Both the position numbers and the translations under genes were made by a program. The notes under the pieces are model-generated. The model saw only the letters and a program-made list of their open reading frames with translations. It was not told the origin of the DNA and did not search any database. Positions 38,016-46,384 of a stretch of DNA of 64,000 bases are shown here, one piece after another; the first letter of the stretch is position 1, and each line of letters starts with the position of its first letter. This DNA comes from Pseudomonas sp. ACM7 (lineage in GTDB: Bacteria > Pseudomonadota > Gammaproteobacteria > Pseudomonadales > Pseudomonadaceae), in contig NZ_CP024866.1 of assembly GCF_004136015.1 (NCBI RefSeq), positions 2,614,336 through 2,678,335 on the forward strand, written 5' to 3'.

Positions 38016-39488
38016 ATGGAGCGCTTGCTTGTTTTTCCCCGGTCATTTCCCGATGAATCGCTATACAGTTTGGCCGTCCGTTACCACAGGCTGACTGCGA
38101 ACGACAGTTATCGCCAGACAAGCCAGGAGCTTTTTGGCACGTATTCGAGAACTTGTGGCTCGATCTTACCCTGCTGTTTACACGGACTTTCCAAGCGATT
38201 AGCAGGGTTTTATTCGGTAGCAGAGCTGATCGACTGCTTCACGCTTTTGCCCCTCTATCAGCCCTTTCTCGATGATGCGGCGTATGAAGGGGCCAAAGCT
38301 GCCATGGCTGGCAATCGTGGCACGGGCTTAAAGATGAGCTTGGGAATTACTGCCTCGCGGTTCCTCAAACACGCGTCTTTCAGGTACTGCGAGAGCTGTG
38401 TTCAAGACGATACCCAGAGGTATGGAGTCGCTTACTGGCATCGTATTCATCTGTCACCAGGCACTTGCGTCTGTCCATACCACGGAGAGGTTCTTTGGTC
38501 TCTGACCTTCCCGCATAGTTCAGACTGGCGCTGTATGTTGCTACCGGGTGAGTCGGTTGGAACTCCTGTGATGGATTCTTATGGTGCAACGGCTGCTGGT
38601 ACCGTCGCAGAAATGCAGCTCTGGGGACTCGAACACCCTTCGAGCGTAAGGGCGCTTTTAAACGGGGGCTTCTTGAAACACCGTCTGGTGGAACTAGGTT
38701 TTTTTCAATCAGGTAGAATCAGAGAGAAAATATTCAGGCCCTTTTTGATGGAGAGGCTCAAACACTGCCCAAGCACCAATGAGTTTCAGGAGATCACTTA
38801 CTCATGCGATTGGGTGTTGCGGATGTTGCATCCGCGCAGATCAATCGTGCAACCGTTGAAATTTTACCTCCTTTGTTGGCTGCTTGAGTTGGGATTAGGC
38901 GAGCTCCAGTCCTTCTGTCCACTGGCTAAAGCTGGCAACGAATATGTGCCAAGGCGCAACAATACGAACAAGACTCTCGATGATGCTGAGCTTGAGGCGC
39001 ACCGATCAGTATTTTTAAGCTGTTCGAACTCCAAGTGCCACGATAAGCCTGGTTATCAGTGGCTGTACCGTCATGATAGAGAATGGTTAAAAGAATATGT
39101 CACTTCCCACCCTTTTTTGAGGGAGCGCGAAAGCCAGATCGACTGGGAAGCTAGAGACACTGCTCTTGCTCGCGACTTGCTAATTGCAAATGAGCAGATA
39201 ATGTCCATAAGTGGTAAGCCTCAAAAGATCACGCGATCTTCGTTAGTCAGGCAGATAGGTCAAAGCCATGATTTCCTGAGAAGACCCTCTAAATTCCCCA
39301 AAAGTATTCTCTTGATGAACGGCCTACTCGAATCTGATCATGATTATCAGATTCGCAAAGTTAGGTGGGCGGTTAAGAATTTTTTGCTATCTGAACGATG
39401 CGCTACAAGTGTGGTATTTAAGTATGCCGGAATCAGAAAGGCTCATATGACTGAAGCTGAAATACTCAGCATTTTGTCCACAGTCTAA
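38016..39488 (+). CDS. tnsD: TnsD/TniQ-family target selector
   Basis: Site-specific DNA-binding protein expected to recognise the glmS 3' end (attTn7). 490 residues, similar to Tn7 TnsD (508). N-terminal TniQ signature FPRSFPDESLYSLAVRYH, then a zinc finger of CxxC and CxxH type: C125, C128, C153 and H156 (CESCVQDD...GVAYWHRIHLSPG...CPYHG). The long C-terminal region fits a TnsD rather than a short TniQ. Its position on glmS agrees with this role. It converges with the second TniQ gene, whose stop lies two bases after its own. Confidence 0.9.
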   Translation: MERLLVFPRSFPDESLYSLAVRYHRLTANDSYRQTSQELFGTYSRTCGSILPCCLHGLSKRLAGFYSVAELIDCFTLLPLYQPFLDDAAYEGAKAAMAGNRGTGLKMSLGITASRFLKHASFRYCESCVQDDTQRYGVAYWHRIHLSPGTCVCPYHGEVLWSLTFPHSSDWRCMLLPGESVGTPVMDSYGATAAGTVAEMQLWGLEHPSSVRALLNGGFLKHRLVELGFFQSGRIREKIFRPFLMERLKHCPSTNEFQEITYSCDWVLRMLHPRRSIVQPLKFYLLCWLLELGLGELQSFCPLAKAGNEYVPRRNNTNKTLDDAELEAHRSVFLSCSNSKCHDKPGYQWLYRHDREWLKEYVTSHPFLRERESQIDWEARDTALARDLLIANEQIMSISGKPQKITRSSLVRQIGQSHDFLRRPSKFPKSILLMNGLLESDHDYQIRKVRWAVKNFLLSERCATSVVFKYAGIRKAHMTEAEILSILSTV

Positions 39489-39489
39489 G

Positions 39490-40371
39490 CTAGTTAATAG
39501 GAGTGTATCGCTGTACTTGATAACTGCGTAATGAGTTTATTTCCGTACTTAAAAAATCGATGGATTTTTTATTCGTTATTAGATCAAGATATTTTTCCGC
39601 ACTCTCGCAGGCTAAGAAGGCAAGTATGGCGAACGTATCATCGGATAAAGTTTGATAAGATGCGCTTTTTGCTCGTATTCCCAGTTCACGTCTTATGATC
39701 TCAATTAAGTTTTCTTCTTGTATGTATGCGTTTCTATATTTAACCATTAAACTGCCCTGTACGAGTCCGTCAACGATATGCCGTTTGAGAGTGATACCAT
39801 TGTAGTTCAAAAGTTCAGCGATAAATTTTGAATAAAGACGGTTTGCAGAGTTTGGCTGATATATCGGTTTTTTATATTTCCTACTGCATAGTCCAAATTT
39901 AGTTATATCATGCTTGGCGATAGATACTGAGCAGGTTGGACATATATCGATCAGCTCTGATCCATGAACGCTGCAAAGCCGCACAGAGAATTGTACATTT
40001 CTACGATGTATGTATGCGGTTCCATGAGTGTCAAAATCTTCGAACACGCAATCAGTACAAATTTTTTTCCATCTTGTAGGGGTGACTATGGTATTAGAGC
40101 GAGACCTTCCTAGGGCCGCGGTGAGGGGGTATAAAGTATGTTTATTTAGAATCTCTTCAGAAATATTTTGCTCGATAAAAAAAGGAGGAAACTCAAATTT
40201 TGCATAATCTCTAAATTCCGCCTTATGCCCAAAACTGAACCCGAATCCTTCTCTGGGTATTGGCTTTATCAAGAAGTCCTCGAGTTTAAGCGAATTAATG
40301 CCGAGCAATTCGTTACCTCTTTTTAATGCCGATGCGACATACTCTCCTGGCAATGGAGTGAAGATCTTCAT
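39490..40371 (-). CDS. Second TniQ-type protein, short and AT-rich, opposite strand
   Basis: 293 residues, start MKIFTPLPGEYVASALKRGNELLG, resembling the TniQ N-terminal signature (PxPxE..xS). The zinc-finger set C105, C108, C133, H136, C144 and C147 is arranged as KICTDC-FEDFDTHGTAYIHRRNVQFSVRLCSVHG-ICPTC, matching the TniQ pattern with the G-x-AYxHR element. Much shorter than TnsD, and very rich in A+T (Lys, Ile, Asn codons) compared with tnsD. It faces tnsD tail to tail. It could be an alternative target selector; the family is recognisable, the target is unknown. Confidence 0.75.
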   Translation of the reverse strand: MKIFTPLPGEYVASALKRGNELLGINSLKLEDFLIKPIPREGFGFSFGHKAEFRDYAKFEFPPFFIEQNISEEILNKHTLYPLTAALGRSRSNTIVTPTRWKKICTDCVFEDFDTHGTAYIHRRNVQFSVRLCSVHGSELIDICPTCSVSIAKHDITKFGLCSRKYKKPIYQPNSANRLYSKFIAELLNYNGITLKRHIVDGLVQGSLMVKYRNAYIQEENLIEIIRRELGIRAKSASYQTLSDDTFAILAFLACESAEKYLDLITNKKSIDFLSTEINSLRSYQVQRYTPIN

Positions 40372-40460
40372 GTGTTATTTCCGTGTTTAGAGACTTGTAA
40401 AATAGTACGGTGAATGAATTCGCGGCCATCTTACGTGATTACTGGCAGAATCATCATTCA

Positions 40461-40778
40461 CTATTTTTTCAACAGTAAGCACACCTCAAAGCTGATAGGT
40501 ATGCCAAAAGTAAACCAAAGTCCTGGCTGCCCCATCACAAATTGCTTTGAGGTCAGTGCGGTTCCGCCAAAGCCAACCCGGCGCATTTCCTCGTTTTCAG
40601 ATCCAAGAAACAGAAGCTTGATCGCATTCAGCAGGCTTGTTTTACCAGCGCCGTTTCGCCCCGCGATGACAATCATATTTCGCGCGGCGGTACAACCGCT
40701 TAGATCAATTCGGCTGAGTCCTACATATGCGAAAATGTTTTCGACTTCCAGTGAAGTGAACTCAATAGGATCGCTCAC
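40461..40778 (-). pseudogene. Truncated SMC/DndD-like AAA ATPase (N-terminus only)
   Basis: The 105-residue frame begins as an SMC-like ATPase: FTSLEVENIFAYVGLSRIDLSG, then Walker A VIAGRNGAGKTSLLNAIKLLFLG. Such N-termini are seen in DndD and related defence ATPases, normally 600-800 residues. Here the family-like part ends near 40,520 (after KQFVMGQPG) and is followed by about 20 unrelated residues and a stop, so Walker B and the coiled coils are missing. The cut side faces the Tn7-like module. Non-functional as a full ATPase; the specific system is inference. Confidence 0.7.
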
Positions 40779-40972
40779 GATTTGCTCTGCCTAAGGGCCG
40801 CCTGGTCAAGGATTTGACCAACATTGCGAGAAAATTCAGCCTTCGCGCCATAATTTGCAAAAGTGGTAAATTTTTCGGCCAACCCGAGTAGCTCTTCAAG
40901 TAGGTCTGGGTCGACGCCAAACTCCGCTGCCGCTTCAGCGATTAGCTCGCGGTCCTTGTTCTCACCGGTCAT
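40775..40972 (-). CDS. Small acidic protein upstream of the truncated ATPase (defence-operon remnant)
   Basis: 65 residues, MTGENKDRELIAEAAAEFGVDPDLLEELLGLAEKFTTFANYGAKAEFSRNVGQILDQAALRQSKS, predicted helical, with a four-base ATGA overlap with the ATPase fragment. Small proteins of this size and look accompany DndD-like ATPases in DNA-modification-type defence operons. On the same strand just upstream, about 22 open codons end in a TGA overlapping this ATG, the likely tail of a third operon gene cut off by a stop. Probably no longer part of a working system. Confidence 0.6.
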   Translation of the reverse strand: MTGENKDRELIAEAAAEFGVDPDLLEELLGLAEKFTTFANYGAKAEFSRNVGQILDQAALRQSKS

Positions 40973-41149
40973 CCGGCCTCCCTTAATCGCTCTGCCAAAT
41001 CAGAAGTAAAATCCCTTGAAACGGTCGAACGTAGAGTTATCTATCGGTCCACCTAAGAAGATGCCCAGTGACACTTCCCGTATAGCATGAATTGGGACAA
41101 TCCACGCTGCAAGCAGCCCTACTTATTCGGTAGCGCTGTTGGAACAATC

Positions 41150-41453
41150 ACCGTAAGCGTCTGGTGAACCCATTGAGCCAAAGTTGAGCGTGGGATCGCC
41201 AAGCCGGCTTGACCAAAAATCGATCCTGACGGTAAACAGGCAGATGGGCAGCAAACTTCGCGATCATGGCATGGGCAAGTAGCCCGGCGGTCGGCATACC
41301 CTTGTCGATGACCTGCGCCGGAACGGGTGCCTGGACCAGCGTTTCGCAGTCATCACAGACCCATTTGCCACGGACATGGCGCTTTGCGGGGCCGGGTAGA
41401 TGACTTGTCGGACGGATACACAGTTGCACCCTAATTAGTGAGCTATTATCCAA
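41150..41453 (-). pseudogene. IS66-family transposase fragment (TnpC zinc-finger region), frameshifted
   Basis: The frame reads RHVRGKWVCDDCETLVQAPVPAQVIDKGMPTAGLLAHAMIAKFAAHLPVYRQ, the zinc-binding domain of IS66 transposases. After VYRQ (about 41,222) the IS66 match moves to another frame, GSIFGQAGLAIPRSTLAQWV, showing a frameshift. Both ends of the transposase are missing and no IS ends were found. It sits between the defence remnant and the oxidase operon and may mark a deletion or insertion junction. Confidence 0.82.
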
Positions 41454-41604
41454 TGATCGCTACGGCCTCGAAGCAAAACTCTCCCCTACGGCTGTGTAGC
41501 TGGCTCACGAATTGAGTCGGCATGTGAAGTTAGTTCTCCACTTGGGGTGTTGCTTTCTAAGCGTTGTGCGTCATACGAATTGTGCTCGGCAAAGGGAATT
41601 CCAT

Positions 41605-43131
41605 ATGCAGAGGCTTAATGATCGGGCGACCTACCGCTGGAGTGGGGACATTGCACAACCAGCTACTACCATTGCTGGCAGACCCGCCAGATCTTTTGAG
41701 TTCCAAGCGGAGAGCGATCTCGGGATAGCCCGTGACCAATGGTCAGAGTTGGAGTTGACCAGCGGGAAGCGCATGTTTCCCATTGGACCGATGTCGATGT
41801 TCGAGGCTCTGAACACTCTCGGTTTGCCAGTATCCAATCTCCCCCCCGATAAAGAACTGATCGATCTGCTCCTCAACGCAGCCGAGATCGAGCACGGTCT
41901 AATGGTCCAGTACATGTATGCTGCGGCCACTGCGGGCGAATCAGACATAGCGGGCTACTTGCGTCGTATCGCAATAGAAGAGATGGGCCACTTTCTTACG
42001 GTGCAGAACCTACTCGTCTCCTTTGGCTCCTCACCACATCTTAGAAGCTTGGACTGGGTCGATACGCACTTTTTCAAGCCGTTCGACTTTAAGCTTGAGG
42101 CGGCATCTAAATTCTCTCTAGCAAAGTACTGTGCTTCCGAGATGCCAGACCTCAATTCTCCGCACTTCGACGAGCAGCAGCGTCAAGATCTGCCCCAAAT
42201 TCTAGTGGATGCCACCAACTCCACCGGCGGCGCTAGTGTGGAAGCTCATCGGGTCGGCTTGCTCTACATGAAGATCTACTGGCTGCTTCGTGACTCCGAT
42301 GAACCGATGCCAGAGGGGCAGGTTGAGCCCTGGGATTCCTTCCCTGTTGATCAAGTGGCGGCCATAGTCCCTGGCGTGCACGTTAGCGATAACCTTCTGC
42401 AGGCCGACCGCGCCGTACACAACGGCCTTCTGGAACATTGGGAAAGGCCCGGTCGCGCACTGAAGATATTTCCAGTGCGCAGTCGGGCTGAAGCCCTTCA
42501 AGCAATTGTCGAGGTCTCGGCGCAGGGTGAAGGTTTCAGCAGCAGTCCGAACGGCCATTTTGACAAATTCGTTAAGGCATGGCGGTCGGCCAAGCTCACC
42601 GATCCGGTCACTTCATCATTTACCCAGAATCCTTGGTATAGGGAGCCCGGTGCTGCATCTGTCACGCATGACGGGGACGAAATCACTAATCCCCTTGCCG
42701 TGGCTTTCGCGCGGCTCGGAGATAGATCGTATGAGGTTGTGGTTCTGACAATCGCGCTCTATCTGCTGCTACCAACTGGTGCGCCGGATAGTGTGCGTCG
42801 CCGACTGGCTAATGCGTCCATTGAGTGCATGAAACAATGCTTGGCGACCGCGACTCGCAATCTGGGCGAGCTCCCCGCAACGCTGGGTGCACCCGGAGTG
42901 CCAAAGAAATGCGGAATGCCGTATATGCGAGGGCCATTGCTGATAAGTGATAGCGCATCGGCCGTATTTACCCGCATTGAGGTGCTAAAGACAGAGGTGA
43001 TTCAGATAGCGGGGCAGGTCGCCATGCTGAGTGACACTTCTCAACTTTTCATCGACGAAGCAGCAGCTGTGGCTAAGGCCATGGCCGATTACGTATGGCC
43101 TGATGTCGCCGCCGCAGGTGCGCTCGTCTGA
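41605..43131 (+). CDS. Ferritin-like-domain protein, first gene of the LodA/LodB operon
   Basis: 508 residues from the ATG at 41605, with AAAGGG upstream; the frame opens earlier at 41512 without support. Residues 80-260 form a ferritin-like helical bundle with two ExxH motifs: E94-I-E-H97 in AAEIEHGLMVQY and E126-M-G-H129 in IAIEEMGHFLTVQ, plus EAHR further on, suggesting a di-metal site. It resembles the ferritin-like domain of the iminophenyl-pyruvate dimer synthase (VioB/RebD) type. The C-terminal half (residues 300-508) is not recognised. Forty-two bases before the lodA-like gene, so co-transcribed. Function unknown; an oxidative role is inference. Confidence 0.72.
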   Translation: MQRLNDRATYRWSGDIAQPATTIAGRPARSFEFQAESDLGIARDQWSELELTSGKRMFPIGPMSMFEALNTLGLPVSNLPPDKELIDLLLNAAEIEHGLMVQYMYAAATAGESDIAGYLRRIAIEEMGHFLTVQNLLVSFGSSPHLRSLDWVDTHFFKPFDFKLEAASKFSLAKYCASEMPDLNSPHFDEQQRQDLPQILVDATNSTGGASVEAHRVGLLYMKIYWLLRDSDEPMPEGQVEPWDSFPVDQVAAIVPGVHVSDNLLQADRAVHNGLLEHWERPGRALKIFPVRSRAEALQAIVEVSAQGEGFSSSPNGHFDKFVKAWRSAKLTDPVTSSFTQNPWYREPGAASVTHDGDEITNPLAVAFARLGDRSYEVVVLTIALYLLLPTGAPDSVRRRLANASIECMKQCLATATRNLGELPATLGAPGVPKKCGMPYMRGPLLISDSASAVFTRIEVLKTEVIQIAGQVAMLSDTSQLFIDEAAAVAKAMADYVWPDVAAAGALV

Positions 43132-43173
43132 CAGTTTTCTTCTGCTTCATCTGTTCCAAGGGAGGGGTAAGGT

Positions 43174-44724
43174 ATGCAGACCGTTTACAAGATTCATCCC
43201 GGTATCGGCATTGCTCGGGTCGGCCCTAGTCGATCAGGTTTTTACATAGCCGGCGAAACGATGGGGGCTGACAACATCGAGATTGATGGTGCCGGCAACG
43301 AAGTTCCGTTCGCCGGCTACAAGGACGCGAGCATGCTGATGCGTCGTCAAGCCGTGCGTTTCCGCGTGTTCGAATACGAACGCGACGAGACGACCGGCCA
43401 AGAAGTCCTTCTCCGCGAGATCACGGCGGCGGACGCACAGATCAACTGGTCGGTACGACTTGCGGCGACGAAGGCAGCACAGTTTCAAAAGGATGAGATC
43501 GATTTCGAGGGCGAGGTAACCCTGATTCAGGGCAGTACCCCACGTAATGAGGACGTACCAATTGACTCATTGCGTACCGAAGTCGCGCTCGCAGTTTCTG
43601 GAGCAAATTTTCGGTATACAAAAGGGGCTGAGCCACAGGGAGCAATTTGTAACAAACCCATTTATCTTGGCGAGGCGCGCACCGATGCAGAGGGGCGCCT
43701 GATCATCCTTCCCGGCTTTGGCGATGCATTTAGTTGGCCGGACCCTATCGGCCAAGAACGCGCCTTGGTCGATTACTACGACAACCCTGGCTGGTATGAC
43801 GATATAGCTGACGGGGCAGTCGACGCGACTGTTCAGATCGGTGCCGCGGCTCCGGTCACGGCGGAAGGAGCATGGGTCATCACCGCGCCGCCCGACTTTG
43901 CGCCTAATACACTGGCTGTTTCTACGCTTTATGACATCGCCTTACAAGCCATAAATATACAATTGCCGAGTCCCCTCACTTTTACGCAGGACATTAAACC
44001 GCTGATTGATAGAGCCGCCGACTTGGCCCAGACCAATGAGAACCAGGATCGGTGGTGGCGCGTCCACACGCTGCTTTTGATGCCTGGTGATATTTCCGAT
44101 AATGGAAACAGTGATGCTGCTCGCAAGAGGCGCGGAGACATTTACGACGCGGTAAAAGCGGCATGTGACGGCATGGAGAAGTACAGCCTGACCAGTCGTC
44201 AGAAAACCATACTTAATCGATATCGCAGCGGCGACTTCCAGCCTGCCGCTGATACGGGACGGCAACCTCTGACTCTACCCGAGGAGTTGGACCGGGCAGC
44301 CTTAGAGCGATGTGTCGGCGGTGGTTTCTTGCCAGGCATAGAGGCCGGGCATTCGCTACGCCTGCCAGATGTCTTTTCTGGCCTCTGCCGACTGACCCGT
44401 GAGCAGTTTACAGATTGGGACGGGACAAGGAAGAATCTGCTTCCTGGGCTACTTTCAGGACGGATGGCGTGTCCCTGGCAAGCCGACTTTATGCAATGTC
44501 AGGGCGCATGGTGGCCCTCACAACGCCCGGATATTGCTGGACGAACTGACGTGGACAAAGGACCGCTCTGGGCGCGCAAGCTTGTTGTGGGGAAAAACCC
44601 CGAGGCTCCCCAGAGCATGCTGAACATGGTGAATTACTTCGGCCAATTAGGGGTGGTCATAACAGATCAAAATGGAACGTCCGTCGAAGTGGGACGCGAC
44701 CCGCAGCTTGACTTGTTACCCTGA
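43174..44724 (+). CDS. lodA: LodA-like amino-acid oxidase, predicted cysteine-tryptophylquinone enzyme
   Basis: LodA and GoxA are quinone-dependent oxidases of lysine or glycine that release H2O2 and inhibit other bacteria. 516 residues, shorter than LodA (726). The N-terminus VYKIHPGIGIARVGPS and FRVFEY are LodA-family signatures. The cofactor region is CPWQADFMQCQGAWWPSQRPD, with C442 and W446/W447 as candidate cross-linked residues. In LodA the Cys and Trp are 65 residues apart, so this loop is much shorter. No signal peptide is seen. The substrate cannot be predicted. Sixteen bases before the lodB-like gene. Confidence 0.85.
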   Translation: MQTVYKIHPGIGIARVGPSRSGFYIAGETMGADNIEIDGAGNEVPFAGYKDASMLMRRQAVRFRVFEYERDETTGQEVLLREITAADAQINWSVRLAATKAAQFQKDEIDFEGEVTLIQGSTPRNEDVPIDSLRTEVALAVSGANFRYTKGAEPQGAICNKPIYLGEARTDAEGRLIILPGFGDAFSWPDPIGQERALVDYYDNPGWYDDIADGAVDATVQIGAAAPVTAEGAWVITAPPDFAPNTLAVSTLYDIALQAINIQLPSPLTFTQDIKPLIDRAADLAQTNENQDRWWRVHTLLLMPGDISDNGNSDAARKRRGDIYDAVKAACDGMEKYSLTSRQKTILNRYRSGDFQPAADTGRQPLTLPEELDRAALERCVGGGFLPGIEAGHSLRLPDVFSGLCRLTREQFTDWDGTRKNLLPGLLSGRMACPWQADFMQCQGAWWPSQRPDIAGRTDVDKGPLWARKLVVGKNPEAPQSMLNMVNYFGQLGVVITDQNGTSVEVGRDPQLDLLP

Positions 44725-44740
44725 AGTAGATTGATCGTCC

Positions 44741-45799
44741 ATGCATAGAGTTTTCGACTTCGTGGTGATCGGCGGCGGCCCCGCAGGATGCGGTGCCGCC
44801 CTCGCTTTGGCGCGATCTGGAGCGCGGGTGGCTTTGTTGGAAAGGGCGCCCATCCCCGGGTTTAAGCCGGGCGAGATCATGGACCCTACACTGCATGGCG
44901 CCTTGGCTGGGCTGGGCATAGGGGATTCCTTCAAACAACTTCAGTTCCCGATGCTCTCAGGTAATGTCGCTTTATGGGGCGGGAACGGGGTGCATGAGAA
45001 TCCTGCTGTACTTAACGCCTTCGGTCATGGTGTCTTGGTTGATCGTGTAGCGTTTGAGCGCTGGTTGCTGGACGAAGTGATTGCGAGCGGCGCCGAAATC
45101 CGTTTGGGCGCAACGGATCTTCACACTGAGCGTCGGGGTGGGGGGTGGGAGGTGCGCGGCGCCGGATTCATCATTCAGACTGGCTTCGTCATCGAGGCTA
45201 CTGGACGCGCTGCCGGACAGATTGCGCCGGCCTCACGACGCTATACTGACCAAAAAGTCTGTTTGCTAGCCTATCCAGATGCTCCATCGGGGTTCCATGA
45301 TTGTAGGCTGCACATCGAAGCCGTTGAGTTCGGCTGGTGGTATTCCGCTCTGCTGCCGGGACGTAAGCTTGTCGTGGCGTTATGCCTCGAGCGCGACGTC
45401 CTTGCTAATCAGGATAGATCCTCGCGAAGTACATGGTTCTGGGCGGAGCATCGACGGACCAAGCTGCTACCCCAAGTGACACATAGCTCTATAGACGGGA
45501 GGGAACTACCTGCAGTCCGCGGCTACCCGGCGAGCAGTTCTTTGCGCTCCCAGTTATGCGGGCCAGGCTGGGTTGTTATCGGTGACGCAGCCGCAAGCTA
45601 TGACCCCTTGCTAGGCCGCGGGGTGCCATTAGCCTTGGTCAAGGGGGCCGCCGTGGCGCGCTTGCTTACCGACGGTTCGGATCTTGACCACCAAGCCGCC
45701 CGCTACGCTCAAGCAGAGCGACATGCTTTTGATGTTTACCTCGCTGAGCAGCGAGCCATCTATGGTCGAGTGGCGAATTTAGGTCTTTCTCTACGCTAG
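44741..45799 (+). CDS. lodB: LodB-like FAD-dependent oxidoreductase (CTQ maturase)
   Basis: Flavoprotein needed to build the tryptophylquinone cofactor in LodA-type enzymes. 352 residues. FAD-binding Rossmann motif VVIGGGPAGCGAALALARSGARVALLE at residues 8-34, ATGRAAG in the middle, and the second FAD motif VVIGDAAASYDPLLGRGV near residue 280. It resembles tryptophan-halogenase/geranylgeranyl-reductase-type monooxygenases, as LodB does. Position directly after the lodA-like gene supports the maturase role. Stop at 45,799; no clear terminator follows. Confidence 0.83.
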   Translation: MHRVFDFVVIGGGPAGCGAALALARSGARVALLERAPIPGFKPGEIMDPTLHGALAGLGIGDSFKQLQFPMLSGNVALWGGNGVHENPAVLNAFGHGVLVDRVAFERWLLDEVIASGAEIRLGATDLHTERRGGGWEVRGAGFIIQTGFVIEATGRAAGQIAPASRRYTDQKVCLLAYPDAPSGFHDCRLHIEAVEFGWWYSALLPGRKLVVALCLERDVLANQDRSSRSTWFWAEHRRTKLLPQVTHSSIDGRELPAVRGYPASSSLRSQLCGPGWVVIGDAAASYDPLLGRGVPLALVKGAAVARLLTDGSDLDHQAARYAQAERHAFDVYLAEQRAIYGRVANLGLSLR

Positions 45800-46384
45800 A
45801 AAGGAGCCAGATCAGCGCCTTTAGCCGGGTAAAACTGATCTGGCTAGTACGTCGATATCTCGATTGCACTCGCGCAAAATTTATCGATGGCGAGCCGCAG
45901 CTGCTCGAGCGTGCCCTGAATAGGCAATACTTGGGTCTGCCCCCAGTACTGTTCGGACCTGACTTCCCAAGCTGCTAATCAGCGACCATGTAACCTCGTC
46001 ATGCGGTCATGCGCGCAACTTTCTCGGCCCGTGGAATGGGCAAGCTGGTGTGCGCCGATTTTGCTTGCTACAAAGCCGGTTCGAGAAACACACTACCGAA
46101 ATTGCAATCACCCACCCTGATTGTGCCCGGAGAAGGTGTCAGCAGATTGAAGATCAAGCGGAGGTGTTACCAGTAGGCGCTTTGGGAACGGTGTTTAGTT
46201 CGTCGATTACACGTTCGGCTCTTTAAGCTGGCTGGCTGTTGGCTCGGTCAGCGCGTTCGGCTCGCCTGCACTCCTGTGGCGGCAGTGCCCGTATCCAGGA
46301 TATATCCCGAAGCCAAGCTGAGTATCTCGAACTACTCTGAGTGGTAGGAGTAAACCCTGATTCCAGAGATCGAAACGGAAGGAT
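45800..46384. other. Gene-poor stretch with remnants
   Basis: No intact gene recognised over 585 bases. The only readable relic is the tail of a BPSL0761-family gene (46143-46226, listed separately). A short open stretch after lodB (about 45,841-45,978, LVRRYLDCTRAKFIDGEPQLLERALNRQYLGLPPVLFGPDFPSC read in pieces) has no start codon that I can support. No tRNA, terminator or IS end was seen. Confidence 0.6.
46143..46226 (+). pseudogene. Tail fragment of a second BPSL0761-family gene
   Basis: Twenty-seven codons and a stop reading QIEDQAEVLPVGALGTVFSSSITRSAL, nearly the same as the end of the intact gene at 47901-48140 (QIEEQSQTLPIGVLGPIFSSSISHSAL). The N-terminal part is absent. DNA similarity is visible over the last 55 bases including the stop region. 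Remnant of a duplication or of a homologous gene lost in rearrangement. Confidence 0.7.

Larger units (their letters stand above)
33244..40371 (+). mobile_element. Tn7-like transposition module at attTn7 (left end not located)
   Basis: Right-end repeats, then tnsA-tnsB-tnsC-tnsD on the plus strand and a second TniQ-type gene facing them. Orientation (tnsA nearest glmS) is that of Tn7. DNA from 33.2 to 40.4 kb is visibly richer in A+T than the core on either side, most strongly in the last gene. The marked end is only the last recognisable transposition gene. True cargo limits are unknown: no inverse copy of the repeat was found up to 49.6 kb. Confidence 0.85.

Noticed and set aside
41150..41165. 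GTAAGCGTC sequence considered as an IS66 terminal inverted repeat
   Set aside because: In another frame it continues the IS66 transposase reading after a frameshift, so it is coding remnant rather than an IS end.
43775..43790. GACAACCC inside the lodA-like gene considered as a TnsB-type site
   Set aside because: It lies in conserved coding sequence and does not extend to the TTGTGACAACCTTTATT repeat.
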